Shown in pieces: positions 22,263 to 32,316 of a stretch of 64,000 nt of DNA (the first letter of the stretch is position 1; every line of letters starts with the position of its first letter). Position numbers and translations under genes: made by a program. Source of the stretch: Cycas panzhihuaensis. Its lineage: Eukaryota; Cycadophyta. The stretch lies in assembly GCA_023213395.1 (NCBI GenBank), contig CM041465.1, positions 138,825,741-138,889,740 of the forward strand, read 5' to 3'. The notes under the pieces are model-generated. The model made no database searches. It had not been told where the DNA came from and was given only the letters and a program-made list of their open reading frames with translations.

Positions 22263-22703
22263 TGTTAGGATATTAATGTAACTTTTATGTTAGTCTTTAA
22301 GTTCTTATTTATGTCACATGTTTAAATTAGTATTTAAGTCATTCTTACGTTTAACTTTAGAGTTTATTTTAATCTTATGTGAAAGGTGGTTGAAATGCGC
22401 AACTACATTTCAACGAACCTTTCTTCGTATTAATTCTTCTCCTAGATTCAAGGAGGTGGTTCTGAGAATCTAGGAGGGCTGTCTAAAAGCCTTTTCCAAG
22501 GCTGGTTTGGTGTGGTGGTTTCAGTATATGGTATCCTATTTATCACTATTCTTAATAAAAATACAACTTCAGGAGGTGGTTTTTCTTCCCCAGAAGGGGT
22601 TTTCCACCTGTCAATCTGCTGTATATATGCAATGTCATTTGTTGCTTGTAATTTATTGTCTATGTGATCCTGTGGTAACATTGTGCATGTGCCTATTTCT
22701 ACA
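22263..22703 (+). repeat. Copia-D 3' LTR
   Basis: It is a near copy of 15105-15547, from TGTTAGGATATT to TTTCTACA. The polypurine tract AAAGGGGGA lies immediately before it. Confidence 0.93.
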
Positions 22704-23234
22704 ATCTTTATAGCAATTTTCCTCAAAATGTAGACAAGAATCCACTAAAAAGACAAGAATTGGATACTATGTAACAAAAATTGACAAAGAAAAGAAATTC
22801 CAAAATCCACAAAAAGAAATAACAATCTTTATTATCAAATAATACCAAAATAGAGCAAAATTACATCAAAATATCAAACTTTCCTGTAGAAGTGAGCTTC
22901 CCTCTTCAAAGCGAGAAACCCTCCAAATTGCAGCCCCCAAATGGGCGAGCTAACTGCAGCCCCATAACCGAAAATATTCAGCCAAAAGGATCTCCAAAGT
23001 TGGTTTGAGAAGAGGCCCAAGCTCCCTATATATATAGTAATCAAAACCCCTCAAATAGAGGTCGACCAAACAAGATGATAATCTCCATAGAACTGCGCCC
23101 AAAAGAAGCCGGCCAGAAGATGACAAATTCCTTCTCAAATTCCTAGATGAAGTCGGCCTCACAGCTATCATTATTCCTAACTATGAAGTCAACCTCACAC
23201 CAAGCATTATTCCTGACTATTCCTTAGGAACACA
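22704..23234 (-). repeat. Gypsy-C 5' LTR, main part right of Copia-D
   Basis: It begins with the second copy of ATCTT and continues TATAGCAATTTTCC, matching 9611 onward in the other LTR. It ends CTTAGGAACACA, matching 10125-10136. A TATATATAG core promoter on the minus strand is near 23027-23036. Confidence 0.9.
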
Positions 23235-23235
23235 G

Positions 23236-24290
23236 TATATATCAAGGTTCAAAATTGGCATGTGACCCTTGTTACATTATATGTGGATGACTTAAATTAT
23301 TACAAGGGATAATACAAAGATGATGAAAAGTCTCAAAGGGGATTTAAAGAGGAATTTCAAGATGCCAGATCTCAAACTTTTACATTATTGTCTTGGTGTT
23401 GAAGCCCAGTAGAAACCAACCAACATTTTAATTTCTCAAGCTTAAGTACACTTACGAGATTATGAAATGGTTTAGAATGGAGGATTGAAAGACTGCACCT
23501 ACCCCTATGGAGACAAGTACTAAACCAGTAACTAATAAGGGTGGTAAACTAGTGGATCCCACATTATATAGAGAACTAATTTGTAGTCTCATCTACTTGA
23601 CTACAACTAGACCAGATATTACCTATGCAGTTGGGATCTATTCCAAATTCATACCGCAACCCAAACAGAGTCATTGGAATGGTGCAAAGCAAATCCTTAA
23701 ATATTTGAAAGGAACTTTGCAGTATAGCCTTGAGTATGTGTAAAATGAAAGTTTTAGCTTGGAAGGGTTCTCAAACTCTAATTGGGCAGGTTGCCAAGAT
23801 AGTTACATGTTGACTACAAGGTACTATTGCAACAATGGATCAACCATAAGATCATGAAACAATAAGAAGCAACCCAATGTTCCGCAGTTGACAAAACTTG
23901 TGAAGCTATATGGCTATAAAGGATTCTTGGAGACACAAGGATTGAGCAAACAAAGTGCACCAAGATGTACTGTAATGATCAAGGTGTCTTGAAATTAACC
24001 AAGAATCTAGTCTTCCATGCTTGCACCAAGTACACTGAGGTGCACTACTTCAACAAAGATCATCTTTGGGATGGTGAGATTGACCTTGTCTACAAGCCAA
24101 CAAAGGAACAATTAGTAGATATCTTTACCAAGCCACTTGGTGGAAATAAGTTTGAGAAATTTAGAGGTGGTGTAAAAGTTAAACTTAATGAAATAAACAT
24201 TAAGAGGTATTGCCCCTACAAAGGTACTCTTAGAATCAATTTATCCCACATGCATAAGGGGAGGAGAATTCACATCATTTATATATAAAA
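23236..24290 (+). pseudogene. Copia-A reverse transcriptase end and RNase H (part 3 of 3)
   Basis: The reading continues that of 9588 with YIKVQNWHVTLVTLYVDDL, the catalytic YVDD box. It goes on to DPTLYRELICSLIYLTTTRP and SHWNGAKQILKYLKGTLQYS at 23507-23743. After frameshifts, the RNase H tail HACTKYTEVHYF and QLVDIFTKPLGGNKFEKF is at 23965-24170. Stops near 23745 and 23860 break it. I could not define the 3' LTR of this element; Copia-E begins just downstream. Confidence 0.75.
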
Positions 24291-24326
24291 ACGAGTTGTG
24301 GTTTATTGGACCAAATGCCCCCGTTT

Positions 24327-24582
24327 TGTTCTACAATGCTCTCTACTATTGAAAAAACAAACTAAACTCAATTAAAAAGAATGAAAATTGAATTCTTCAA
24401 TGATTTGATATGAGAGATGTACTCTTTTATATACAAGTGCTTTACATAATCAATACATACATAAATAACAAGTGTCAGCATGAGTGACAAGTGTCAGTAG
24501 AATACAAAGAGGGAACAATGACATATAACCCTCACATTACTTAAAATTTTCTAACTTAAGATAAAACATTAATATTCTAACA
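24327..24582 (-). repeat. Copia-E 3' LTR
   Basis: On the minus strand it starts TGTTAGAATATTAATG and ends GCATTGTAGAACA (256 bp). A TATATAAAAGAG core promoter candidate is near 24426-24437. The boundary at 24327 is inferred from the TG...CA rule, since the other LTR is missing. Confidence 0.65.
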
Positions 24583-24667
24583 GGCTTTATCCTTTATTTC
24601 CCATTCCAAGCAAATCCCTGAAATATTGAAACTTATCCTTTGGTAGAGGTCTTGTAAATATTGAAAC

Positions 24668-25771
24668 TTATCCTTTGGTAGATGTTGATCTAATTTGGCA
24701 TATCAGGATCTTGGCGCCATATAAAGCCTTTTTCAATCTACAAACCAAATGTTCTTCTCCTTGTGTTATATACCCAAGTGGTTGCTCCATATAAACTTCT
24801 TCACTAAGATCACCATTTAGTAAGGCACTTTTTACGCCCAATTGCACAATTTCCCACTTATATTGAGCTGCCAAAGCTATAACTATACAAATGGTTATTA
24901 GCTTTGCTACAAGAGCAAATGTTTCTTCATAATCAATACCTGCAGTCTGAGTATACCCTTTAACTACAAATCAAGCCTTATATTTTTCAATGCTACCATC
25001 TGGTTTTTCTTTTATTTTGTATACCCATTTATAGCCTACAATGGGTTTGTCTTTTAAAGGAAGTAAAAGATCCCAAGTGTTGTTTTAATTGATGGACTTT
25101 ATTTCTTTGTCCATGGCATCCTGCCAAACTATTTCTTAACAGGATTCTTCAAAACTCTAAGGCTCAATTGAATATACCAAGGCTTGATACCTTTGAGATC
25201 TAGTTCTGTGTTCAAACACATCTCCCTTTGATTCTTCAACAATTTTTAGATACCATTTCGGTAATCTCCTTTCTTAAATATTTTTCTATTTTTTTTCTTC
25301 AATCGATGCTTCTAACTCTTCCTAAGATGTTGATTCTTCTGTGTCTTCTTCGGATGTCGACTCTTCGTTAACTGCATTGTTTTCTACAGTTTCTTCTAAT
25401 ATTATGTCCCTTTTTAGGAAAACATCATCTTTGCTTATTTGAATACCTTCATCAAAGGTTACATCTCTGCCTATAGACATTTTCTTTGTTTTTACATCCA
25501 TACAACGATAGGCTTGTGATTTTGTACTATATCCAACCAAAATACATTAAATGCTCCTATCATCTAATTTTGTTCTTTTCTAAGTTGGAATATGTATATA
25601 AGCAATGCATCCAAAAGTTCTTAAATGACTTACATCTAGTCTTGTGCTTGTCCACGCTTCCTCTAGAATGATCTTGTCAAGCACCTTCATGGAACATCTA
25701 TTTGTTAAATAAACAACAGTATTAATAGCTTCAGCCCAATATATGTTTGATATATTTTTCTCCTTTAGCAT
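24668..25771 (-). pseudogene. Copia-E reverse transcriptase N-terminal half and integrase C-terminus
   Basis: On the minus strand, LKEKNISNIYWAEAINTVVYLTNR (25700-25771) ends the integrase core. VGYSTKSQAYRCMD and GRDVTFDEG follow near 25440-25530. The acidic linker ESTSEEDTEES is at about 25322-25370. Reverse transcriptase is read in broken frames from CKWVYK-like sequence near 25020 to VKSALLNGDLSEEVYMEQP and LKKALYG at 24720-24830. The rest of the domain, including YVDD, is missing. Confidence 0.8.
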
Positions 25772-25808
25772 ATATCAAGCCATCTATGTTAAAGTCCTAT
25801 TTAATCTT

Positions 25809-26621
25809 TCAGTTTCTCCATTTGACTATGGTGTATGGAGTAGTAACTTGCCTGCGAATGCCATGAGTTTTGCAAAAATTTGAAAAGTCATTTGAGACAT
25901 ACTCTCCACCTCCTTTTATTCTAAGCATCTTTATTTTGTGCCCTCTTTCAAGTTCCACTTGAGCCTTGAATTCTTTAAAGTTGTCAAGGGCTTCAAATTT
26001 ACTAAAGATAAAGTAAACCCAAGCTTTCCTAGTAAAGTCATCTATAAAAGTGAGAAAATACCTGGCACCGTTTACAAAGTTTGGTGTAACAGGCCTGTAT
26101 ATATCGTTGTGAATCAATTCTAATTTTTCTTTTGCTCTCCAATCGCTTTCCCGAAATGGCATTCTATGATATTTCCCTACCATACAACTTTTGTAAACTG
26201 AGGCATTCATTGTAAGATTAGTAGGCAGTCCATCAACCATTTTGGAATTTTTTAACAATTTTAATCTATCATCAACAATATGCCCGTAACGAGAATGCCA
26301 GATTTCATTATTATTATTTTGAATAGCAAGAGCTTTTACAAATGGGATAATAGAGGTAAAAAATAACTTATAAAGATCATCAATTTCTATTCCCTCAGCA
26401 ATAACTTGACCACCCTTTTTCATATCAAAGATATAGCATTTTCCATTTTCATGAGAGATCACTAGAAGTTTCTTCTTGCTTAATCGTGACACTAAAAGAA
26501 GATTCTTCTTCATGCCTGGCATGAATAACATATTTCCAATATTTTTAATTTCATGCTTAATCTGGATTGTTGTGGTTCCTCTGCCTTTAATTTCCAAAGG
26601 TTGATTATCACCCAACTCCAC
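25809..26621 (-). pseudogene. Copia-E protease tail, GAG-pre-integrase and integrase
   Basis: A 270-codon frame reads NIGNMLFMPGMKKNLLLVSRL, then EIWHSRYGHIVDDRLKLLK and the integrase LELIHNDIYRPVTPN with FLTFIDDFTRKAWVYF. The first catalytic aspartate is kept (HNDIY). The second is lost: RIKGGGEYVSNDF stands where RSDNGGE is expected. The frame ends where TPYTPQQNG should be. Confidence 0.85.
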
Positions 26622-26632
26622 AGTCTTATTTG

Positions 26633-26920
26633 TCAGCTATGGTTGCAGGGATTCAAACTACCTGTCATATGATTTGATGCGCCACAATCAACAAACCAAT
26701 TCTCACTATATTGGACGGATGATACTAAGGTAGCAACGAAGGCAACCTCTTCATCATCTTCTTCTTTTGATTGTTCTTTGTTGTAGTTGCCTTCAACCCA
26801 TTTACCCTTAGAAATGTTAGATCTTTTGTAGAAGCAATTACTTGAGAGATATCCACGCCTTCCACAATAGTAACATGGGCGGCTCTCTGTTGTTCTACAG
26901 TCTATTACGATGTGACCCAT
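26633..26920 (-). pseudogene. Copia-E gag zinc knuckle and protease active site
   Basis: The knuckle reads CYYCGRRGYLSSNC, with tyrosine in place of the zinc-binding histidine. The protease start is ENWFVDCGASNHMTGS, where DSGAS has become DCGAS. Both changes are single-base changes and suggest decay without selection. Confidence 0.82.
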
Positions 26921-26934
26921 TCTTCCACACTAAT

Positions 26935-27497
26935 AGCATACTCGAGTATTAGGTGATCTATCTCTTCCTATTCCTCTGAAGGATCTTCGTCTACTGCTTC
27001 TTGTTTCGAATGATCTTCCCTTTGTACTTTGTCCTCCTCTTTCACTGATTCTAAGTCACCTTGAGACAAAGGTTTTTTTAACATCTACTTCATCTTCATA
27101 CCTACGAGTTCTTTGTTCATGTTGAAGTAAATGACCACATAAGGCATTGAAAGACATATTTTGAGCTTGTCCTCCTATAGTAAGAGTATTCACCAAATTA
27201 TTAAAGGACTTTGGCAGTTTATTGAGTACCAAACAAACAATTTCAGTATCTAACATAGGCTCTCCTACAGAAGCCAAACCATCTCTGATTTCTACCAGTT
27301 TGGCAATGAAACCAATAACCTATTCTCCCTCCCATAAATGCAGTCGATAAAACTGTTTTCTTAGGGAAATAATGCGAGCTTTGCTCTTTTGGCTAAATAT
27401 AAAAGCTAGGGCATTCCATGCTTCCATAGAAGTAGAGGCTCTGCTAATGTGAGTTAGAACTGAATCACTAATGGACAAAGTGATTATGGCTAGACTA
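26935..27497 (-). pseudogene. Copia-E gag capsid part
   Basis: On the minus strand the reading runs SISDSVLTHISRASTSMEAW and KARIISLRKQFYRLHLWEG (about 27320-27480). After a stop it continues with GEPMLDTEIVCLVLNKLP (27056-27277). This is the UBN2-type Copia gag. The longer open frame up to 27742 on this strand is a shadow over Copia-M, except for its last third. Confidence 0.8.
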
Positions 27498-28125
27498 CGA
27501 AAAACCTTTCTCATCAGTAGCAAAATTGGATATAGTGAGAATAATAATTGCTTTAATAGCTCAACACAATTGAAAAATTTACCAGTTGAATGTGAAGGGT
27601 GCCTTTCTAAATGGTGAACTTGAAGAGGAAGTCTACACGACACAACCAGAAGGCTATGTTCAAGTTGGTCAAGAAAATCTTGTATGCAAGTTGAAAAAGG
27701 CACTATAAGGGTTAAAACAAGCCCCAAGAGCCCGGTATGCAAAACTAAACAAATACCACACTCAGAATGGTTTTTCCAGATGCAGTTATGACTCCAGTCT
27801 ATATGTAAAAAGGAGACATGGACTAATCACAATAATTGATGTTTATGTGGATGATATGATTCTCACAGGAAGTGATACAAAGTCAATAACTAGTATCAAA
27901 GCTTAATTAAAAAAAGGCTTTGAGATGACAGATTTAAGACTTCTGAATTACTATCTAAGAATAGAAGTCAATCAAAAGAAAGACTCAATCTCATTATCTC
28001 AAAGCAAGTATATCAAAGGTCTGTTGACAAAATTTAAGATGAAAAACAACAACAATTGTGTACCACCCATGGAAACTGACTGTGATCCGATTCCAACTGA
28101 AAGGGAACCTGTAATTCATGGCACA
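27498..28125 (+). pseudogene. Copia-M reverse transcriptase (left of Copia-F)
   Basis: One frame runs from about 27498 to 28125 with three stops (near 27582, 27708 and 27904). It shows [50 protein letters not shown], the catalytic VYVDDMILTGSD and FEMTDLRLLNYYL. It ends at HGTLY, where Copia-F is inserted, and the next residues (RQLIGSLIYL-type sequence) occur at 35801. The first half of the element is missing at the junction with Copia-E. Confidence 0.87.
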
Positions 28126-28241
28126 CTATATGTTAAACCTCATGGTTTACTTTATGTTCATAATGTTAAGCTTATGTACTTTCTATTTTTGTATTATGTG
28201 TGCACTTTAATGCTCATGTGCACTTTTGTACTTTAGGTGTG

Positions 28242-28265
28242 ACTTTATCACTTAAGTGATAAAGT
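28242..28265. promoter_or_regulatory. Perfect 24-bp palindrome in the LTR
   Basis: ACTTTATCACTT is followed at once by its reverse complement AAGTGATAAAGT. The same palindrome is at 35315-35338 and 7363-7386. Its 18- to 20-bp core is at 3364-3383, 52478-52495, 56726-56743 and 63068-63085. Conservation in every LTR copy suggests a dimeric factor site; the binding factor is unknown. Confidence 0.7.
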
Positions 28266-28391
28266 ACACACCCACTTTATGACTAGTGACACAATGTTGT
28301 CATTTATGTAACTTGAGGGTCAAATGACCCCATTGCATCTTTGCTCACACAAGAGCTTCCAAAGGGACACATGTCAATCATCCACAGATAT

Positions 28392-28423
28392 CTTGGATGT
28401 TTGACACTTGTCAAACATCCAAG
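28392..28423. promoter_or_regulatory. Promoter-proximal LTR hairpin
   Basis: The arms CTTGGATGTTTGAC and GTCAAACATCCAAG flank an ACTT loop. Copies in the other family members keep the pairing while the sequence changes. It lies just upstream of the TATA box, in U3. Confidence 0.7.
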
Positions 28424-28715
28424 GCCTTAGGTCTCTCATCTCATTCTATATAATGAGACCTATTCCTCATTGTTGCTCATTCAAGAGTTGGAGCTCATTG
28501 TCATTCTATCAGTTTGCTAATCAAGCTGAAGGCATTCTTTGGTTGTTGGACTAATTCCAACACCTCATCTTGGGTATTATGTTCTTGCTCCTAATTCTTC
28601 TTTGAGTCATTTGAATTCTTTCAAGTTCTTTGTTACTGTTACTTAATGCATTTATGGTATTGTGCTTTCATTAAAGATCTTGGGACTAATGTGGCTTAAT
28701 GCCCATTCTAACAAT

Positions 28716-28727
28716 TGGTATCAGAGC
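28716..28727 (+). other. Copia-F primer binding site
   Basis: TGGTATCAGAGC lies two bases after the 5' LTR. It is complementary to the 3' end of plant initiator tRNA-Met, the usual primer for plant Copia elements. Confidence 0.88.
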
Positions 28728-29329
28728 TCTATGGTTGCTTGAGCCTTGATTTAATGATCTTGCTTAAATTTGTTGTTGACTTGAAGCTTTCTTGGACATT
28801 CTTGGAGATGGATCCATGAGTAATTTCAGCACTTAATTCTGTCATTTCTTGGCTCCTTTCTTGGCCTATTTCTTGGCTTTAATTCTGTCCTCTCATCTCA
28901 TTATTGGCAATCTTGCACATCCTTCTTACTCTCTGAATTTGAAGCTATTAATGTTCAGTCTTATGCTTAATGCTCAGCTATTAATGCTCTCTCACTTGTG
29001 AATTTTTTTATTGAGCCTGCCAAGAATCAAGCCTGCATTTAATTATGGAACCTTGCTCCTAAAGAGCTCCCTGTACTTTCTGCACCCATTTTTTGCTGCT
29101 GTTAATGAGAACCTGGAGCTGCATTTATTAAGAGAAGCCTGCCAAGAAGGGATCACATAGTGCTGGACAGACCTGCCCTCAGTCTTCTGTCCCTGCCTCT
29201 ATCATTATCTTTGAATCTTACCTTCTATCTCTGCACATCTCTCTAGCTGCCCTTAAGACTGCACACAGTCTAAACCCTGGAGAAAACCTGCATCATATGA
29301 GCTCTCCTTCTGGAAGACCTGCGTAGAGA

Positions 29330-29710
29330 TCCACAGCTCTGTCCACAGAGCACGCACAGAGGACCGTGGATTGCACAGACGGAAAGAGGACTACGCGGAC
29401 CGGCTGAAGCTCAAACGAGCTCGCACGAGAGTTAAAGAGGATCAGACGGCCAACGCGCTGCAGATGCATTTTAGCGGAAGGTGTAAACCCGCAGACGCGG
29501 GAGAAGACACAGGAAGCTCTGGAAGCTTCCGGAAGCTTCCGAAAACTGCACGGCACATGACGGGGAGTCGCACCCCGCACGGCCGGCTGCCCACAGTGGG
29601 GCCCGCAAGAAACACAAACGCCCAGAAGACTCACGAAAGACGCAGCTCACACGGTGGGGCCCGCACAGCCGAAGAAGCCTCTTACGAAAAAATCCGATTC
29701 GCATCCGTGC
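29330..29710. other. GC-rich block in the Copia-F leader
   Basis: Base composition here is very different from the AT-rich surroundings, with many CpG dinucleotides. GTGGGGCCCGCA occurs twice, at about 29596 and 29654. Open frames on both strands exist only because GC-rich DNA has few stops. It has no counterpart in the Copia-H leader and may be captured host DNA. Confidence 0.55.
29522..29539. promoter_or_regulatory. Perfect heat-shock-element-like array in the Copia-F leader
   Basis: The pattern GAA-nn-TTC-nn-GAA-nn-TTC is met exactly, with four alternating units (GAAGCTTCCGGAAGCTTC). Heat shock factor trimers bind such arrays in eukaryotes. It lies about 800 bp after the LTR, not in it, so a role in element expression is only a possibility. 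Confidence 0.45.
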
Positions 29711-31035
29711 GCGAGAATCGATTTTGAATTTTTTGAGCTAAAGCTTTTGATATATGTAAATTAGCATATTCTCAGGAATATTCCTCTTTTAATTGAGGAC
29801 ACTTTTACTAAAGTTTATTTTTAGTGAGCCTTTTTTATTATTAATCAAGGATTTAGAGGTCTGTTTGTACCTGAAGAGTTTTTTTTTCAAAGGGGGGGGT
29901 GCTTAATGCTCCTTAATGCTCTATAAGGCTCAGCAATTTCAAGGTTTAAGGTATCATTAAAGCCCTAAATGCTTTAAGATTCATTTTAATGAGATTTAAT
30001 CTCATTTCTTAAAGTTTTTTTTATTCACTAAAGTACCTTTTTTTGGTACTTAACTTGATTAAAATCTCCTTGATGAAAAGAGCACTCATCGAATGACACA
30101 TGCCAAGTCATTCTCCTCTTATTGAAGTTCAATATTGCATGATTTAAATGCCTAAAAAGACTCCCTGCGAGGTGTTCTAATGAGGCAAAGTTGCTAAGAA
30201 AGTTGATTTTCAGCATTTGTTTTATGCCTTCTTAAGCTCATTTAGCACATTGTTTAATGCTACTAAAGCACTTTGAGCTTAATTAAAGTGATCAAAAGGC
30301 ATATTTACATTGTAAAGGTGAGAAACATCACCATCTAAGTTCATTTTTTGGCATCTTGCATGGTGACCTTGGCCTTCAAAAAGTTCAAAAAGGAAGGCTC
30401 AATTTGACACTTAATAAAATCACAATTTTTCGTTGAATTGTTGAGACTATTTTTAAAGTCTCAACAACTGCTGCTTGGAGTTCGTGTTGGCTTTGGAGCA
30501 CTTTTTGAGTACACCTTGCTAGTGGCTTCTTCACTTCATCAGATTTGGAGGGTTAAAAGGAACCCATTTCTGTTATCTTCATCAAAGGTTTTTTGCATCA
30601 TTTTTTCACTAAGTACTCAAAGTACTTAAATCATTGTACTCAAACATTCAAAGCACTTTACTTGGATCATAAAGCACTTGAAAATCACTTAATAAAAGTG
30701 CTCATTCTCTCATGTAATTGCTTCTTAAGAAGCATTCATTGTAAGCCAAAAGGCATAGCATCAAAATCCAAGTAAAAGGACTCTAAAAATTCACTTAAAA
30801 TTTGTTTAAAAGTGAATTTAAAATCTTGGAGAGGCTCGAAAAAGGTTGAATCCTTGCCTCTGCTACACTTAACTTTGGGTCAACTCAATAGCCGAAGTCC
30901 TCCACCTCTCTTCACTCCACCAGTTGTTGGATCTTCTTGTAAAATCAGGACTGGTGGTGTTGTTTGAAGGTGGAACTTAAGCGACAAAGCTTTGAAGTTA
31001 CCAAGTTATTTGTTAGCTCTTAATCAAGTGGAAAG

Positions 31036-31800
31036 ATGGCTGCCATAAACATGCTCAATGCATGCACCATAAGGCTAACAGGACAATCAAATTATCAAGA
31101 ATGGAAAAAAATCATAAAAAATCTCTTGATAACGAATGAATTTTGGGGATATGTTTCTGGAAGAATCCCCAATCCTGCACCTGTGGATGATGATGATGAA
31201 ATTCAAGCTGATTATGAACATGTTGCTGCATGGGAGGCCAAAGACGAAATTGCTTTGGCATTTATTCGTATGGTTGTGGATATAAATGTAGATCAGAATA
31301 TTTCTTTTGCCAAATCTTCTGAAGAAGCATAGGACACATTGTCCTCTTTGTATGAAAGGCGATATGAAGCTCGCATTTTGATGATAAAAGACAAATTGTA
31401 TTCTATCAAATTTGTAAAGCCAATGTCGGCATTCTTGTCCTCCATTAAGGAGGTTTGTAATGGATTGAGTACTTTAGGTAGTCCTGCTACAAGGGATGAA
31501 ATCATCACATCCATCACAAAGGCATTGCCAAAGGACTACAACGGCTTTATATCATCAACTACACGAGATGGTTCACTAAAGCATATGACATTCAATGAAC
31601 TTGAAAGCTTATTGCTTCAAGAAGAACAAATTTATGCTAAGGATAATGAACAACCATCTACAATAGGTGCTTTCACAAAGAAAGGCAAAGGCAAATCAAA
31701 AATCCAAACCTGCATTCACAAAGCAGTTTGGAAACATGAACATTGGATCTTCTAAGTCTAATGTCGTGTGTCATTATTGTGGCAAACCTGACCACATTAC
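31036..31800 (+). pseudogene. Copia-F gag
   Basis: Gag starts at ATG 31036 (MAAINMLNACTIRLTGQSN) and reads YQEWKKIIKNLLITNEFWGY and AAWEAKDEIALAFIRMVVD. A TAG at 31330-31332 stands where the family has a tryptophan codon (EAWDTLSSLYERR). It continues through KALPKDYNGFISSTTRDGSL, and a frameshift near 31690 separates it from the zinc knuckle CHYCGKPDHITPDCRKK (about 31768-31815). Start, order and length fit the UBN2-type Copia gag. Confidence 0.92.
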
Positions 31801-32316
31801 ACCTGATTGCAGAAAGAAGCAAAGCGGATCTACGAAGACAACAACAAGAAGAAGAATACCATTGTGGTCAAAGACAACAGCAGCCATGACAACAGCTTTC
31901 AACAAAGATTCCAACAAATGGATCAAGAGAATCCCCCTCAACCAAATCAAGGTGCCTATCGAGGAGGTCCAAGAGGAAGGGGGGTCAAATAGGTGGCTAC
32001 CAACACCACTTTAATCAATTTGCCAATGAAGACAAACTGTTTTGCGCATACCAATCATCCAAGGTTGATAACACTTGGATCGTCGATTCAGGAGCTTCTC
32101 AACACATGACGGGGAGTGAAGAACTCCTATGCAACATCAAGGAAGGTAAAGGTCAATCAGTGACCTTTGGAAACAATGAATCAGTTGGGATTTCAGGAAT
32201 AGGCACTATAGCTCCTTTTCGTTCTTCACAAAATCCTTCCTCATTTCCCAACAGTGATGCCTACTTCATTCCTTCCATGGAGAAGAATCGCTATCTATTA
32301 GCCGCCTGGACAAGCA
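31800..32316 (+). pseudogene. Copia-F protease region
   Basis: A basic linker (NQIKVPIEEV-type and QNRGAYRGG-type sequence in neighbouring frames) leads to WIVDSGASQHMTGSEELLC near 32076-32130, with the protease active site intact. NNESVGISGIGTIAPF follows. Frameshifts separate it from gag and from the next open frame. Confidence 0.85.

Larger units (their letters stand above)
15105..22703 (+). mobile_element. Copia-D, LTR retrotransposon inserted in the Gypsy-C LTR
   Basis: The LTRs are 15105-15547 (443 bp) and 22263-22703 (441 bp). Both start TGTTAGGATATTAATG and end TTTCTACA. The exact target duplication ATCTT is at 15100-15104 and 22704-22708. The order is a primer binding site, an unusually long leader (about 2.2 kb), gag, protease, integrase, reverse transcriptase and RNase H, then a polypurine tract AAAGGGGGA at 22254-22262. 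The coding part has a few stops and frameshifts and one internal duplication. The leader carries foreign sequence. Confidence 0.95.
9589..23234 (-). mobile_element. Gypsy-C chromovirus, minus strand, inserted in Copia-A and split by Copia-D
   Basis: The 3' LTR is 9589-10136 (548 bp). The 5' LTR is 15083-15104 plus 22704-23234, because Copia-D entered 22 bp from its end. Without the duplicated ATCTT both LTRs are 548 bp. On the minus strand the order is gag, protease, reverse transcriptase, RNase H, integrase and chromodomain, which marks a Metaviridae chromovirus. The flanks are ATAT-rich and join Copia-A reading on both sides, but the exact five-base target duplication is uncertain. Its LTR ends match those of Gypsy-P. 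Confidence 0.9.
24327..27497 (-). mobile_element. Copia-E, minus strand, lacking its 5' end
   Basis: The 3' LTR is 24327-24582. On the minus strand the coding order from the right is gag, zinc knuckle, protease, integrase and the first half of reverse transcriptase. Most of reverse transcriptase and RNase H is deleted, leaving only a PKDKF-type C-terminal stub and a purine tract before the LTR. The 5' LTR, leader and gag start are absent; the sequence stops at about 27497, where Copia-M begins in the other direction. Confidence 0.85.
28131..28713 (+). repeat. Copia-F 5' LTR
   Basis: It holds the 24-bp palindrome (28242-28265), the hairpin with 14-bp arms (28392-28423) and a TATATAAT box near 28448-28455. 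The hairpin therefore ends about 25 bp upstream of the TATA box. Confidence 0.95.
28728..31035 (+). other. Copia-F leader
   Basis: The leader is about 2.3 kb long with no conserved protein. Its first part is AT-rich. A GC-rich block lies at about 29330-29710. The last part (about 30290-31030) is shared with Copia-H (58070-58900), including LTR-family phrases such as GGCACCTTGCATGGTGACCTTG-like sequence and the stretch just before gag. Confidence 0.75.

Noticed and set aside
29293-29727. Open frames of 77 to 118 codons on both strands in the Copia-F leader
   Set aside because: Overlapping open frames on both strands are expected in GC-rich DNA with few stops; none shows a conserved motif.
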